Source of the DNA: Paenibacillus sabuli
Lineage (GTDB): Bacteria > Bacillota > Bacilli > Paenibacillales > Paenibacillaceae
NCBI RefSeq assembly: GCF_014705605.1
Contig: NZ_JACXIZ010000011.1
Span: 62,001 to 126,000, forward strand
DNA length: 64,000 bases
Direction: 5' to 3'
Numbering within the stretch: position 1 is the first letter of the stretch; every line of letters begins with the position of its first letter. Of this stretch, positions 41,393-49,912 are shown in pieces. Under the pieces are notes generated by a model, which was not told where the DNA came from, made no database searches, and saw nothing but the letters and a program-made list of their open reading frames with translations. Made by a program: the position numbers and the translations under genes.

Positions 41393-41972
41393 ATAGGCCG
41401 TTCCTCAAAATAAACTGGCGCACCTTGTCCGGCACGAGGAAGCGAATCGAGCGCCCGGCGGCGCAGCGCTCGCGGATTTCGGTCGAGGATACCCCCATTT
41501 GCGGCATGTCGCAGATCCGCAGCCGCTCGCGCAAATAAGCCGGCAAGCTGGCGCAGTCCAGCTCTACGCCCGGACGACGCAGCGCGATAAACGACACGCC
41601 CCGGGCCAGCTCCTCGATGCGATGCCATTGCGCCAGATCGTTGACCCGATCGGCGCCGATAATGACCGCAAATTCCCGCTCCGGGTACTGCTCGCGCAGC
41701 GCGGCCACCGTATCGATGGTGAAGGAGGTGCCTTCACGCTCCAGCTCGATCGGCATCGCCCGGAAATGAGGTTGAAAGTCGATGGCGCGAAACACCATTT
41801 CGAGCCGCTGTTCGCCCGATGCCTGCGGCGCATGCGGCTTGAGCGGCGGATGATGGCTCGGTACGAACCATACCTCGTCCAGCCCGAGCTGCTCGCGCGC
41901 CGATTCGGCAGCCAGCAAATGGCCGTAATGAATCGGGTCGAAGGTGCCTCCCATCAATCCGACTTGCAGCAT
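41382..41972 (-). CDS. nadD: Nicotinate-nucleotide adenylyltransferase NadD
   Basis: 196 residues. Makes nicotinic acid adenine dinucleotide from NaMN and ATP in NAD synthesis. The nucleotidyltransferase GGTFDPIHYGHL motif is at 8-19, FVPSHHPPLKP near 36-46 and the C-terminal ISSTEIRER-type motif (VSSTEIRERCAAGRSI) near 161. Length is standard. It follows yhbY by 24 bases. Confidence 0.97.
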   Translation of the reverse strand: MLQVGLMGGTFDPIHYGHLLAAESAREQLGLDEVWFVPSHHPPLKPHAPQASGEQRLEMVFRAIDFQPHFRAMPIELEREGTSFTIDTVAALREQYPEREFAVIIGADRVNDLAQWHRIEELARGVSFIALRRPGVELDCASLPAYLRERLRICDMPQMGVSSTEIRERCAAGRSIRFLVPDKVRQFILRNGLYGA

Positions 41973-41996
41973 TTTTTGTCCTCCTTTGCGGCCGTT

Positions 41997-42293
41997 CTAG
42001 GCCCGCGGCAGCTCAATCGTTTTGTGGTCTTTGGATTCCTTGTAGAGCACGATCGTTTTGCCGATGACCTGCACCAGCTCGGCCCCTGATTCACTGGCAA
42101 GCTGCTCGCCGAGCGCCTTCGGGTCGTCCAGGCAGTTGTTCAGCACGGAGATTTTCATCAGCTCGCGCGTTTCGATCGCTTCCTGAATGTGGCGCACGAG
42201 GTGCGCGTTGTAGCCGCCCTTGCCGATCTGGAAGATCGGCTGCAGATGGTGCGCTTCTCCGCGAAGATAGCGTTTTTGTTTTCCGGTCAGCAT
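41997..42293 (-). CDS. yhbY: Ribosome-assembly RNA-binding protein YhbY
   Basis: 98 residues, single CRM domain. LTGKQKRYLRGEAHHLQPIF starts the domain, GKGGY near 24 is the GxxG-type RNA loop and VQVIGKTIVLYKES closes it. It binds pre-50S particles. The ATG at 42293 has GAGGAG 9 bases upstream. The open frame begins 43 codons earlier, inside aroE antisense-free sequence, without support. Confidence 0.95.
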   Translation of the reverse strand: MLTGKQKRYLRGEAHHLQPIFQIGKGGYNAHLVRHIQEAIETRELMKISVLNNCLDDPKALGEQLASESGAELVQVIGKTIVLYKESKDHKTIELPRA

Positions 42294-42345
42294 AGGTATA
42301 TACTCCTCTTCGATATGAATGAATCCTGTCGCCGCGACCAGGCCT

Positions 42346-43203
42346 TCACGTGAAGGCGCGCAGCACGACCTCGCGCATCGCAGCCACCGGAGCGGGACGG
42401 CCGGTCCAATATTCGAAGGCAAGCGCGCCCTGGTAGACGAACATGCCCAGTCCGCCGTGAATGCGGCAGCCGCGCTGCTCCGCCTCGCGCAAAAATCGCG
42501 TCACCATCGGGTTGTAGATGAGATCGCTGGCCACCGCGCCCGGACGCAGCCATCCGGCGTCGAGCGGGACTTCATCCGTTGACGGGTGCATCCCCACGCT
42601 CGTCGTATTGATGACGATATCCGCGTCCGCGCACAGCCGCGCCAGCGCGCCGCTGTCCGCCGCGGCGACCGTGCCGTAAGGCGCCAGGTCGCGCGCCAGC
42701 GCCTCGGCCTTGGCCAGCGTACGGTTGACGACCGTGATCGCGCCGGGCCGCTCCTTTGTCAGCGCGTAGAGCACGCCGCGCGCGGCGCCTCCTGCGCCCA
42801 GCACGACAATGCGCTTGCCCGCGAGTTCCGGCTCGACCTCCTCCTTGAGCGAGCGCACATAGCCGAGTCCGTCGGTATTGTACCCGGTCAGCACGCCGTC
42901 GTCGTTGACGATCGTATTGACTGCGCCGATCGCCCGGCTGCTCTCGTCGATGCGGTCAAGATGCGGCATGATGTCGAGCTTGTGCGGGATTGTCACATTG
43001 ACGCCCCGTACCCCCATGGCGCGCACACCGGCGACAAAGTCGCCCAATTGCTCCTTTTTGACGTGAAACGCCGTGTATACGCCGTTGATCCCTGCCTCTG
43101 CGAACGCCCGGTTGAGCATCAGCGGGGACTTGGAATGGCGAATCGGATCGCCGATGACGGCATAGAGCACCGTATGGCTGTCCACCTGAATAATGTCCTG
43201 CAT
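42346..43203 (-). CDS. aroE: Shikimate dehydrogenase (NADP+)
   Basis: 285 residues. Reduces 3-dehydroshikimate in the aromatic pathway. Substrate motif AVIGDPIRHSKSPLMLN near 13-29, catalytic Lys in VNVTIPHK near 70-77, Asn/Asp in GAVNTIV and GYNTDGLGY near 97-112, and the NADP loop VVLGAGGAARGVLYAL near 135. I favour the ATG at 43203, with GGAG 11 bases upstream; an ATG at 43230 has only AGAAAG. Confidence 0.95.
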   Translation of the reverse strand: MQDIIQVDSHTVLYAVIGDPIRHSKSPLMLNRAFAEAGINGVYTAFHVKKEQLGDFVAGVRAMGVRGVNVTIPHKLDIMPHLDRIDESSRAIGAVNTIVNDDGVLTGYNTDGLGYVRSLKEEVEPELAGKRIVVLGAGGAARGVLYALTKERPGAITVVNRTLAKAEALARDLAPYGTVAAADSGALARLCADADIVINTTSVGMHPSTDEVPLDAGWLRPGAVASDLIYNPMVTRFLREAEQRGCRIHGGLGMFVYQGALAFEYWTGRPAPVAAMREVVLRAFT

Positions 43204-43244
43204 ATGATCGAAGTCTCCTATATGTTCCATACTTTCTATTCTTT

Positions 43245-44363
43245 TTAAATTAACGCGTCGCGCAGCAGCACCTTGACGCCCTTCGGCGCATGAACGTCCA
43301 GCAGCGCGCCGCCGCTGCCGTTGACGGCAATCCAGCCGAGGCCGGAAATGTACACATCCTTGGCCGCGCCGGCGGGCACGCGCAGCGAATGGCGCGTCCA
43401 GGCCGGCAGATCGGCCAGTTCGTCCCGGGTCGGCGGGGTCAGCAGTTCCCCGCGATGCTCCTCGTACAGCGCGTCCGCGCGCTCGAGCTTGGTCCGATGC
43501 ACCTTGACCCCGGCGCCGGCATAGACCGTGAACGATTGCCGCTCGCCCTCTGCAAAATCGAGCCGGGCCAGCGCGCCGAAAAACAGCGTCTGGCCGCTGT
43601 TCAACTGATACACGAGCGGCTTGATTGGCTTCTCCGGCATGAGCGCCCCGAGAATGCGGCGCGGCACCAGCTCCGTCAGACGCGACGGGTATACGATGCC
43701 GGGCGTGTCGACGATGCTCGCGCCGTCTTCGAGCGGAATGCGGATCTCGCCCAGCGTCGTGCCGGGGTAACGCGACACCGTCACTTCATTGTCGAGGTCG
43801 CTGTAATCGCGGATCAGGCGGTTGATCATCGTCGACTTGCCGGCATTGGTCGCGCCGACGACGTAGACGTCCCGGCCAGAGCGCTGGCGCTCGATCGCAT
43901 CGATCAGCTTGTCCATGCCGAGCCCGCGCTTCGCGCTGAACAAAATCACGTCCACCGTGCGAATGCCGGCCAGCTTGGCCTGCTGCTGCACCCAATTGCG
44001 AATTCGGTTCAAGTTGACCGCCTTCGGCAGAAGGTCCACTTTGTTGACGGCCAGCAGAACCGGATTGTTGCCGACGAAGCGGCCGAGGCCGCCGATCAGA
44101 CTGCCCTCAAAATCAAAAACGTCCACAATATGGACGACCAGACTGCGCGTGGCGGCAATGCCGCCGAGCAGTCGCAAATAATCGTCCTGATCGACGGCCA
44201 CCGTAGCGGCTTCGTTGTAATTTTTGATGCGAAAGCAGCGCTGGCACACCGCCGGCGAGCGCGTCAGCGCAGACGCCGGCACGTAGCCGGGTCGCGCTGC
44301 ATCCAGCGTCTGCAGCTCGGCGCCGCAGCCCGAGCAGACAGGCGCCGTATCCGTTCCATTCAC
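43245..44363 (-). CDS. yqeH: Circularly permuted ribosome-biogenesis GTPase YqeH
   Basis: 372 residues. N-terminal treble-clef zinc finger (VCSGCGAELQ and VCQRCFRIKNYN, about 9-48), then a permuted G-domain in the order G4 (VNKVDLLPK near 113), G5 (SAKRGLGMDKL near 145), G1 (VVGATNAGKSTMIN near 168), G3 (DTPGI near 215). It acts in 30S assembly. The start is a GTG at 44363 with GGAGGACAAGAA upstream; it overlaps the yqeG TGA by 4 bases. Confidence 0.96.
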   Translation of the reverse strand: MNGTDTAPVCSGCGAELQTLDAARPGYVPASALTRSPAVCQRCFRIKNYNEAATVAVDQDDYLRLLGGIAATRSLVVHIVDVFDFEGSLIGGLGRFVGNNPVLLAVNKVDLLPKAVNLNRIRNWVQQQAKLAGIRTVDVILFSAKRGLGMDKLIDAIERQRSGRDVYVVGATNAGKSTMINRLIRDYSDLDNEVTVSRYPGTTLGEIRIPLEDGASIVDTPGIVYPSRLTELVPRRILGALMPEKPIKPLVYQLNSGQTLFFGALARLDFAEGERQSFTVYAGAGVKVHRTKLERADALYEEHRGELLTPPTRDELADLPAWTRHSLRVPAGAAKDVYISGLGWIAVNGSGGALLDVHAPKGVKVLLRDALI

Positions 44364-44884
44364 TTCTTGTCCTCCTCCGGCCACAGGCCTTTTTTGCGCA
44401 GCCTGGCAAGCGCGATCTTTTCGATTCCGCGATTGATCTTGGTCATGATGCCCTCGTCCTTGGGCGCGATCGGCGTGACCAAAATCGTATGTAGCCCCAT
44501 CCGGCTGCCGCCGAGCATGTCGGTCAGCATCTGGTCGCCGACGACCGCCGTCTGGTCGGCCGGCAGATCCAGCACCTGCAGCGCCCGTCTGAACGCCTTG
44601 GAGGCGGGCTTGCGGGCCGCGTGGATGAACGGGATGCTCAGCGGCTCCGAGAAGTTCGAGACCCGCGTCATGTTGTTGTTGGACACGATGACGACCTTGA
44701 AGCCGAGCGCGCGCAAATCGTCCAGCCAGTCAATCAGCTCGGGCGTCGCGCTCGGGTCGCGTGCGCCGACCAGCGTATTATCCAGGTCGGTAATGATGCC
44801 GCGCAGCCCAAGTTCATGCAGTTTTTGCAAATCAATATCATAAATCGTGTTGACGATCATTTTCGGCAGCAGCCGCTTAAACAT
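44360..44884 (-). CDS. yqeG: YqeG family HAD-IIIA phosphatase
   Basis: 174 residues. HAD motif I GIITDLDNTLVG near 30-41, motif II VVIVSNNN near 64, motif III Lys in RKPASKAFRRAL near 92, and motif IV VVGDQMLTDMLGG near 113. Related to phosphatidylglycerophosphatase GEP4, but substrate in Firmicutes is not established. First gene of the yqeG-to-yqeM run, with a likely promoter just upstream. Confidence 0.93.
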   Translation of the reverse strand: MFKRLLPKMIVNTIYDIDLQKLHELGLRGIITDLDNTLVGARDPSATPELIDWLDDLRALGFKVVIVSNNNMTRVSNFSEPLSIPFIHAARKPASKAFRRALQVLDLPADQTAVVGDQMLTDMLGGSRMGLHTILVTPIAPKDEGIMTKINRGIEKIALARLRKKGLWPEEDKK

Positions 44885-44925
44885 GTCCCCGACCCCTTTG
44901 AATCCAACCTTTCATCATAGCAAAA

Positions 44926-44955
44926 ACTATACCATAATCCGTGAATTTGTTGCAA
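44926..44955 (-). promoter_or_regulatory. Probable sigma-A promoter of the yqeG operon
   Basis: Minus-strand TTGCAA (44950-44955), 18-base spacer, TATAGT (44926-44931), 42 bases before the yqeG ATG and immediately after the upstream operon's terminator. Confidence 0.6.
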
Positions 44956-44990
44956 AGAAAAGCCGGAATCCGCTGTTTTCGGATTCCGGC
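44954..44990 (-). terminator. Intrinsic terminator of the MoxR-DUF58-transglutaminase operon
   Basis: GCCGGAATCCG (44962-44972) and CGGATTCCGGC (44980-44990), perfect 11-base stem, 7-base loop; the minus strand continues TTTTCTTTG. It lies 10 bases after the transglutaminase stop. Confidence 0.88.
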
Positions 44991-45000
44991 GTGCGAATCG

Positions 45001-47244
45001 CTAAAGCTTTTCTCTGAGCTGCTTGATGCGCGCGGCGGCCAGCTCCGCCTCCTCGCTCGTCACCAGTCGCCCGCTATACTTGGCCAGTTCGAACGATTGC
45101 AGCACCGCTTGAAAATCGTCAAGCAGGTAGCTGCGCTCGCCTCCCCAGCGCCGAATCGCTTCACGCAACGTCTCGTGCTCTGCGTATTGCAGCCCTTTGC
45201 GGCGACAATCGCGCAGCAACCGCTCCATCTCCCACACGATGCGCTGATTGGCCGTATAATGGCGGAGTCTCCAATTGCGCGCCGAGGCAAGCAGCTGGCG
45301 GCGCCTGAGCACCGTCCACGCGGCCAACAGCGCGACCATGGCCGCTCCGACGAAGGGCATCCAGTTCGTCCGCCGATCCGGCGCCGTCTCCGGCGCGGAC
45401 TCGACCGGCGCGGCCGGTTCGACTTCTTCCACCGACACCTCCGGCTCTTCCTCGGCATAGCTGTACGGGAAGCTGAAGCCCGCGGTCGGCTCGAAGGCAA
45501 TCCAGCCGTAGCCTTCAAAGTACGCCTCCACCCAGCTGTGCGCATCTGCGTTGCGGACTGTATAGGTGCCCGAGCCTTCCGGGTTCAGCTCCAGCTCGTC
45601 CGGCATCGATTCCATGAACGGATCGGCCGGCAGCACCCCCGGGGCATAGCCCTTGACCCAGCGGGTCGGCACGCCGATCGTGCGGCCCATGACCGCCAGC
45701 GCGCTCGAATAATAATCGCAGTAGCCCTCCTGCACCTCGAACAAAAACGCGTCGACAAAATCGTCGCTCTCCCGCCGCGAAAGATCGGGCGTGTTCGTAT
45801 AGGGGAACGTGAGCTTGAGATAATCCTCGAGCGCGCGCATGCGCTCGTAATCCGATTCGGCAGCGGCCGTAATCTCCTCGGCCAGATCCATGACGCGCTG
45901 CGGCAAGCCGTCCGGCAGCTGCAGGTACGTCTGGCGCTGCTGCGAGCTGTCCAGCTCGGCAGCGGCCGCGCGCAGGCCCTCCTCGTCCAGGATCGGAACC
46001 TCGGAGACGATCGAGTAGACCTGCGGATAGGCTGCGCGCTCATCCTCCTCCGGCCAGCGCAGCTCCCACGAGTAGGGCAGCCATGCGACACGGCCGGGAA
46101 TACGCACCTGAGCCTCCCCGTCCCCCAGCGACATCAGGCGAGAGATCGGCGCCGCGCCGAACAGCACCGGCAGCGCGTCTTCTCTGAGCATCGTCACCGT
46201 CTGCGCGACCTCGATCGTCTCCACGTCTGCGCCTGGGCCGCCCAGCCTCTGCAGCTCCTCCTCGTTCATCAGTCCGATCACCGACGATTCCCGGCGCTCG
46301 GCGGATCCGTCTTCCCAGCCCGTACCGGTATACAGCCCCTTCGTCTCGCCGCGCCAATAGCTGCGCCGGGTCGTCGTGATCTCCATGATCGGCGAATAAT
46401 CGAACTGAAAGCCGTCGCCCAGCTCGCTGTCGCCCCGACTGTAGCCGGAGCGACTGTCTCCCGCGTTGTCCGCGGGACTGCCGCTAAGCCCTTTGTCGCC
46501 TACGAAGGAGGGCACCGTCTCGCCGCGCGATTCCTTCCAGGCGGTATAAGGGTCCTTGAACACGGGGGCGATATTCGGAACGAACAGACCCGAGGCCATG
46601 ACCAGCGCCAGCACGAGCAAGGTCGGCATAATGAGCGACACCGGGTACTGCAGCAGATGCTTCCAGCTCTCCGGATGCTTCGACTGGAAGCGCCACAGAT
46701 GCTCGGCAATCAGCCACGCGAGTCCGACGAACACGGTCCAGGCCACATTGTCCCAGAGCAGCAGCGGGCTGAAGGAATCCGCTACGAGCAGCGTGAGCAA
46801 ACAGATCGAGACCAGCATAAGCACCTGCATGCGGGTAATGGTCCACAAGGCGGCAAATTGATACAGCAGCCATACCCCCAGGCTGATCCAGAGAAATGGC
46901 TCCAGTTGCGTAAGATTGGCGGAGAACCAATCGCGCCACGCCACACTCTCCCGCCAGGGCTCATCCGATCTCGGCACCCAGGCATAGCCGGTATAATGGA
47001 TATTGATTGCGATTAGCGCGAGCAATTGGAGCAGCAGCCGCACCCATCGTCGTCCGGCCAGGAGCATTTCGGCCGCCGTGCTCAAGGCAAGCACGACAAA
47101 CACGATCTGGAAGGTCTCCTCCCACCAGTAGTCCTCCAGGCTAAAAAACCACTGCCAGAGCAGGATGGCAACAAATAAATATTTCAGCTTGCGGTACCAT
47201 TCCTGCGCCAAATATCGGCGTACAGCGTCAAACACTGGATGCAT
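45001..47244 (-). CDS. Membrane-bound transglutaminase-like protein (TgpA/YebA type)
   Basis: 747 residues. About five N-terminal membrane helices (first 200 residues), a large outside domain, then a transglutaminase core with EGYCDYYSSALAVMG (Cys near 508) and NADAHSWVEAYFEGYGW (His near 568). The third position is Glu in AFEPTAGF, where many homologues have Asp. A further helix (about 620-640) and a C-terminal DUF4129-like cytoplasmic part follow. The ATG at 47244 has AGGAGG upstream; the 50 earlier open codons overlap DUF58. Usually part of MoxR-DUF58-TGase modules; substrate unknown. Confidence 0.9.
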   Translation of the reverse strand: MHPVFDAVRRYLAQEWYRKLKYLFVAILLWQWFFSLEDYWWEETFQIVFVVLALSTAAEMLLAGRRWVRLLLQLLALIAINIHYTGYAWVPRSDEPWRESVAWRDWFSANLTQLEPFLWISLGVWLLYQFAALWTITRMQVLMLVSICLLTLLVADSFSPLLLWDNVAWTVFVGLAWLIAEHLWRFQSKHPESWKHLLQYPVSLIMPTLLVLALVMASGLFVPNIAPVFKDPYTAWKESRGETVPSFVGDKGLSGSPADNAGDSRSGYSRGDSELGDGFQFDYSPIMEITTTRRSYWRGETKGLYTGTGWEDGSAERRESSVIGLMNEEELQRLGGPGADVETIEVAQTVTMLREDALPVLFGAAPISRLMSLGDGEAQVRIPGRVAWLPYSWELRWPEEDERAAYPQVYSIVSEVPILDEEGLRAAAAELDSSQQRQTYLQLPDGLPQRVMDLAEEITAAAESDYERMRALEDYLKLTFPYTNTPDLSRRESDDFVDAFLFEVQEGYCDYYSSALAVMGRTIGVPTRWVKGYAPGVLPADPFMESMPDELELNPEGSGTYTVRNADAHSWVEAYFEGYGWIAFEPTAGFSFPYSYAEEEPEVSVEEVEPAAPVESAPETAPDRRTNWMPFVGAAMVALLAAWTVLRRRQLLASARNWRLRHYTANQRIVWEMERLLRDCRRKGLQYAEHETLREAIRRWGGERSYLLDDFQAVLQSFELAKYSGRLVTSEEAELAAARIKQLREKL

Positions 47245-48478
47245 GGTGCGCGCCTCCTTCCAGTGCGGCAGGAAGCTCTTGGAGATGCCCGATCGTATAG
47301 AGGGGCCAGCCGTGGCTGCGCACAAGCCGCTGCCAGTGCAGCGCTTCTGGCGTCTTGTCCGCAGGCGCCTGCAGATGAATGAGACAGGGAGCAAGGCCCT
47401 TGCGGTCCAGCCATTGCATCGTGCGCAGCATTTCCTCGCCGCCCTGCGGACTGACGATCACGGCGATCGAGCCGGACGGCAGCAGCTCCGCGGCCTGACG
47501 CATCGAGCTATACAGCGCAGACTGCCCGTCGCAAGCGACGCCCGTCAGATGCTTGGCGATCAAGCTGCGCTGCTCCTCTGAGGCACGCGGCAAAAACCCT
47601 TCCTTCGTCGCCCCGGACGACACGAGGCCCGTCGCCGTCTCGCGCCGCAATCCGAAATCAGCCAGCGAAGCCGCCGTCGACACGGCCAGCTCGAAGAACT
47701 CCGGCTGCGGGTAAGCCGCCTCGCAGCGATCCAGCACGATAACCGACCTCGGCATCGCCTCGCGTTCGAATTCCTTTGACTTCCATTCGCCCGACTTGGC
47801 CGTCGCATTCCAATGAATGCGCGAGAGGCGGTCGCCGTAGTGATAATCCCGCACCCCGTTGAGCTGGGTCGTTTCCTTCATTGAGCGCAGCGCCGTGGCA
47901 TGCGAATAGGGGCCCTTCATGCCGCGGTGCAGCTCATTCCAGTGGCGGATGCGAATTTTTTGGGGAAGCACGCTGAAGCGGTGCGCGGACTCAAATGTCC
48001 CGTCGTGCTCGAACAGCCCAAATACGTCCCGTGTGGAGCATACCGTCGGCGAAAAGCGGTAGTGCCCGCGGCTAAGCGGAGGCGTCAGGTACGTAATCGA
48101 GCCGTGGCGCCGGAAATCCGGCACAAACGAGACCTCGAACGGCATATCCTTGCCGCCCTGCCGCACGAGCCGCTCGCGCACCAGCACATAAGGAATCGGC
48201 CACAGTCCGGGGATGCGAAATTGGAGCTCGATCTTCAGCCGGGTGCCGGCCTCCAGCACAGTCTGCTGAGCCCCGCCGGCCTGAACCAGTCTGCGCTCGC
48301 CGCTGATCTTGCTGATGCCGCTCCAGCGTCCGAGCAACAGATACAAAAAAAGCACGTTCACAATCATAAAAAGCATAAGAGCCGTTTTGCCGCCTTGGAA
48401 CAACATATATAATGCGCTGCTGGCGTACACTCCAGCAGCCAGGCGCCAGCGAAAGGCCGACAAAGGCGCGCGAGTCAT
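47228..48478 (-). CDS. DUF58 domain-containing membrane protein
   Basis: 416 residues. Two N-terminal membrane helices (about 10-50), a beta-rich region, and the DUF58 core with TQLNGVRDYHYGDRLSRIHWNATAKSG split near 197-223 and the vWA-like SVIVLDRCEA near 240. The Asp-x-Ser-type MIDAS loop is altered (LDRCEA). It starts at the ATG at 48478, 3 bases into the gap after moxR, with GGAG 9 bases upstream in the moxR tail. It overlaps the transglutaminase gene by 17 bases. Confidence 0.88.
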   Translation of the reverse strand: MTRAPLSAFRWRLAAGVYASSALYMLFQGGKTALMLFMIVNVLFLYLLLGRWSGISKISGERRLVQAGGAQQTVLEAGTRLKIELQFRIPGLWPIPYVLVRERLVRQGGKDMPFEVSFVPDFRRHGSITYLTPPLSRGHYRFSPTVCSTRDVFGLFEHDGTFESAHRFSVLPQKIRIRHWNELHRGMKGPYSHATALRSMKETTQLNGVRDYHYGDRLSRIHWNATAKSGEWKSKEFEREAMPRSVIVLDRCEAAYPQPEFFELAVSTAASLADFGLRRETATGLVSSGATKEGFLPRASEEQRSLIAKHLTGVACDGQSALYSSMRQAAELLPSGSIAVIVSPQGGEEMLRTMQWLDRKGLAPCLIHLQAPADKTPEALHWQRLVRSHGWPLYTIGHLQELPAALEGGAHHASSV

Positions 48479-48481
48479 CAA

Positions 48482-49438
48482 TCAGCGCTCCAGCCGAACT
48501 GGAGCGTTCGTCTGTTCCACGACCGCGTCGATAATTTGGAGCGGCGTGGTGCCGTTCATGCGTGCTTCCGTATGCAGCATCAGTCGGTGCCCCAGCACCG
48601 GCTGCGCCAACTCCTTGATGTCGTCGGGAATGACATAGTCGCGCTCGGCAAGATAGGCGTGCGCCTTGGCAGCGGCGAGCAGCGCGATCGCGGCGCGCGG
48701 ACTGGCGCCCAGCTGCACCGCATCGTGTGTACGGGTACTGCGCACGATGCGAATCAAATAATCGGCGACCGCTTCGTCGACGTGCACATGCCGGACCTGC
48801 TCTTGCATCCGCGCAATGTCGTCGATTTCGGCGACCTGCTCCAGCCGATCCGCCGGTTGGCCGCTGCGGCTGGCCAGCACCATTTGCAGTTCGGTTGCTT
48901 CATCCGGATAACCGAGCGTCAGCTTCATCATGAACCGATCGAGCTGAGCTTCGGGCAGCATGTAAGTCCCTTCGAATTCGACTGGATTCTGGGTCGCAAA
49001 CAGCAGGAACGGCACCGGCAGCTCATGTGTGAATCCGTCGACCGTTATGCGCCGTTCTTCCATCGCTTCGAGCAGGGCGGATTGCGTTTTGGTCGTGGCC
49101 CGGTTGATTTCGTCCGCGAGCAAAATATTGGAGACGACAGGGCCCGGACGGAAAATGAAGGTTTCTTCTTTGGGGTGATAGATTGAAACACCGGTAATAT
49201 CGGTTGGCAGCAGATCCGGATTGCATTGAATACGTCGAAAATCGCCGCCGATTGTGCGGGCCAGCGCTTTGACGAGCTGGGTTTTTCCGGTGCCCGGCAC
49301 GTCCTCCAGCAGCACATGGCCGCCTGCCAGCAACGCGGTAAGCAAACGGGAGATCTCGGTCTTTTTACCCAGGATGCATGATTCGAGGTTGCGGCGTATA
49401 ATGGTGCAAAGCTGCATATCTGCATTGCGGATTTCCAT
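48482..49438 (-). CDS. MoxR family AAA+ ATPase
   Basis: 318 residues. Walker A LEDVPGTGKTQLVKAL near 44-58, Walker B ILLADEINRATTKTQSALLEAM split near 107, sensor 1 LFATQNPVEFEGTY near 148 and arginine finger region PEAQLDRFMMKL near 165. Likely a chaperone for the DUF58/transglutaminase pair encoded downstream. GGAGGTATCGCC precedes the ATG. Confidence 0.93.
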   Translation of the reverse strand: MEIRNADMQLCTIIRRNLESCILGKKTEISRLLTALLAGGHVLLEDVPGTGKTQLVKALARTIGGDFRRIQCNPDLLPTDITGVSIYHPKEETFIFRPGPVVSNILLADEINRATTKTQSALLEAMEERRITVDGFTHELPVPFLLFATQNPVEFEGTYMLPEAQLDRFMMKLTLGYPDEATELQMVLASRSGQPADRLEQVAEIDDIARMQEQVRHVHVDEAVADYLIRIVRSTRTHDAVQLGASPRAAIALLAAAKAHAYLAERDYVIPDDIKELAQPVLGHRLMLHTEARMNGTTPLQIIDAVVEQTNAPVRLER

Positions 49439-49482
49439 GGCGATACCTCCCGGAGGTGAAATAAAACAGGCAGTGTACCTCT

Positions 49483-49512
49483 ATTCTACAAGAATCCGGA
49501 AGGCGAGTACAA
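49483..49512 (-). promoter_or_regulatory. Possible sigma-A promoter of the moxR operon
   Basis: Minus-strand TTGTAC (49507-49512), 18-base spacer, TAGAAT (49483-49488), 45 bases before the moxR ATG. The -35 box is weak. Confidence 0.5.
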
Positions 49513-49526
49513 GCCGGAGGGGGCTC

Positions 49527-49560
49527 CAAAAAAAATTGGAGGATCCCACAGGGACCCTCC
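49527..49560 (-). terminator. Intrinsic terminator of the spoVA operon
   Basis: GGAGG-A-TCCC (49538-49547) pairs with GGGA-C-CCTCC (49551-49560) around ACA; on the minus-strand RNA the odd pair is a G-U wobble. AATTTTTTTT follows. It abuts the spoVAE stop codon. Confidence 0.9.
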
Positions 49561-49911
49561 TCAGCCTTTAGGCCTGACGACAAGCGCCGCCAGAAACGAA
49601 AAAATGATCGCCGCCGAGATTCCGGCACTGGTTACTTTGAAAATTCCGGTCAATATGCCGATCCAGCCCGTACTGTGCAGCTCTGTCAGCGCGCCGTGCA
49701 CGAGCGCGTTGCCAAAGCTGGTAATCGGGACGGTGACGCCCGCGCCGGCGAAATCGACGAGCGGCTCATACCAGCCCAGCCCATCTACAATCGCGCCTGC
49801 CACGACAAGCGCGGACATCGTATGCGCCGGCGTCAGCTTGACGACGTCGAACATGAGCTGACCGAGGACGCAGATTGCGCCGCCTACGACAAATGCCCAT
49901 ACAAATTGCAT
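49561..49911 (-). CDS. spoVAE: Stage V sporulation protein AE (SpoVAEb)
   Basis: 116 residues with four hydrophobic segments; starts MQFVWAFVVGGAICVLGQLM, and contains AGAGVTVPITSFGNALVHGA near 60, shared with SpoVAC. Part of the spore inner-membrane channel for dipicolinic acid. AGGAGGCGAACTGAC precedes the ATG at 49911, located in the end of spoVAD. Confidence 0.95.
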   Translation of the reverse strand: MQFVWAFVVGGAICVLGQLMFDVVKLTPAHTMSALVVAGAIVDGLGWYEPLVDFAGAGVTVPITSFGNALVHGALTELHSTGWIGILTGIFKVTSAGISAAIIFSFLAALVVRPKG

Positions 49912-49912
49912 G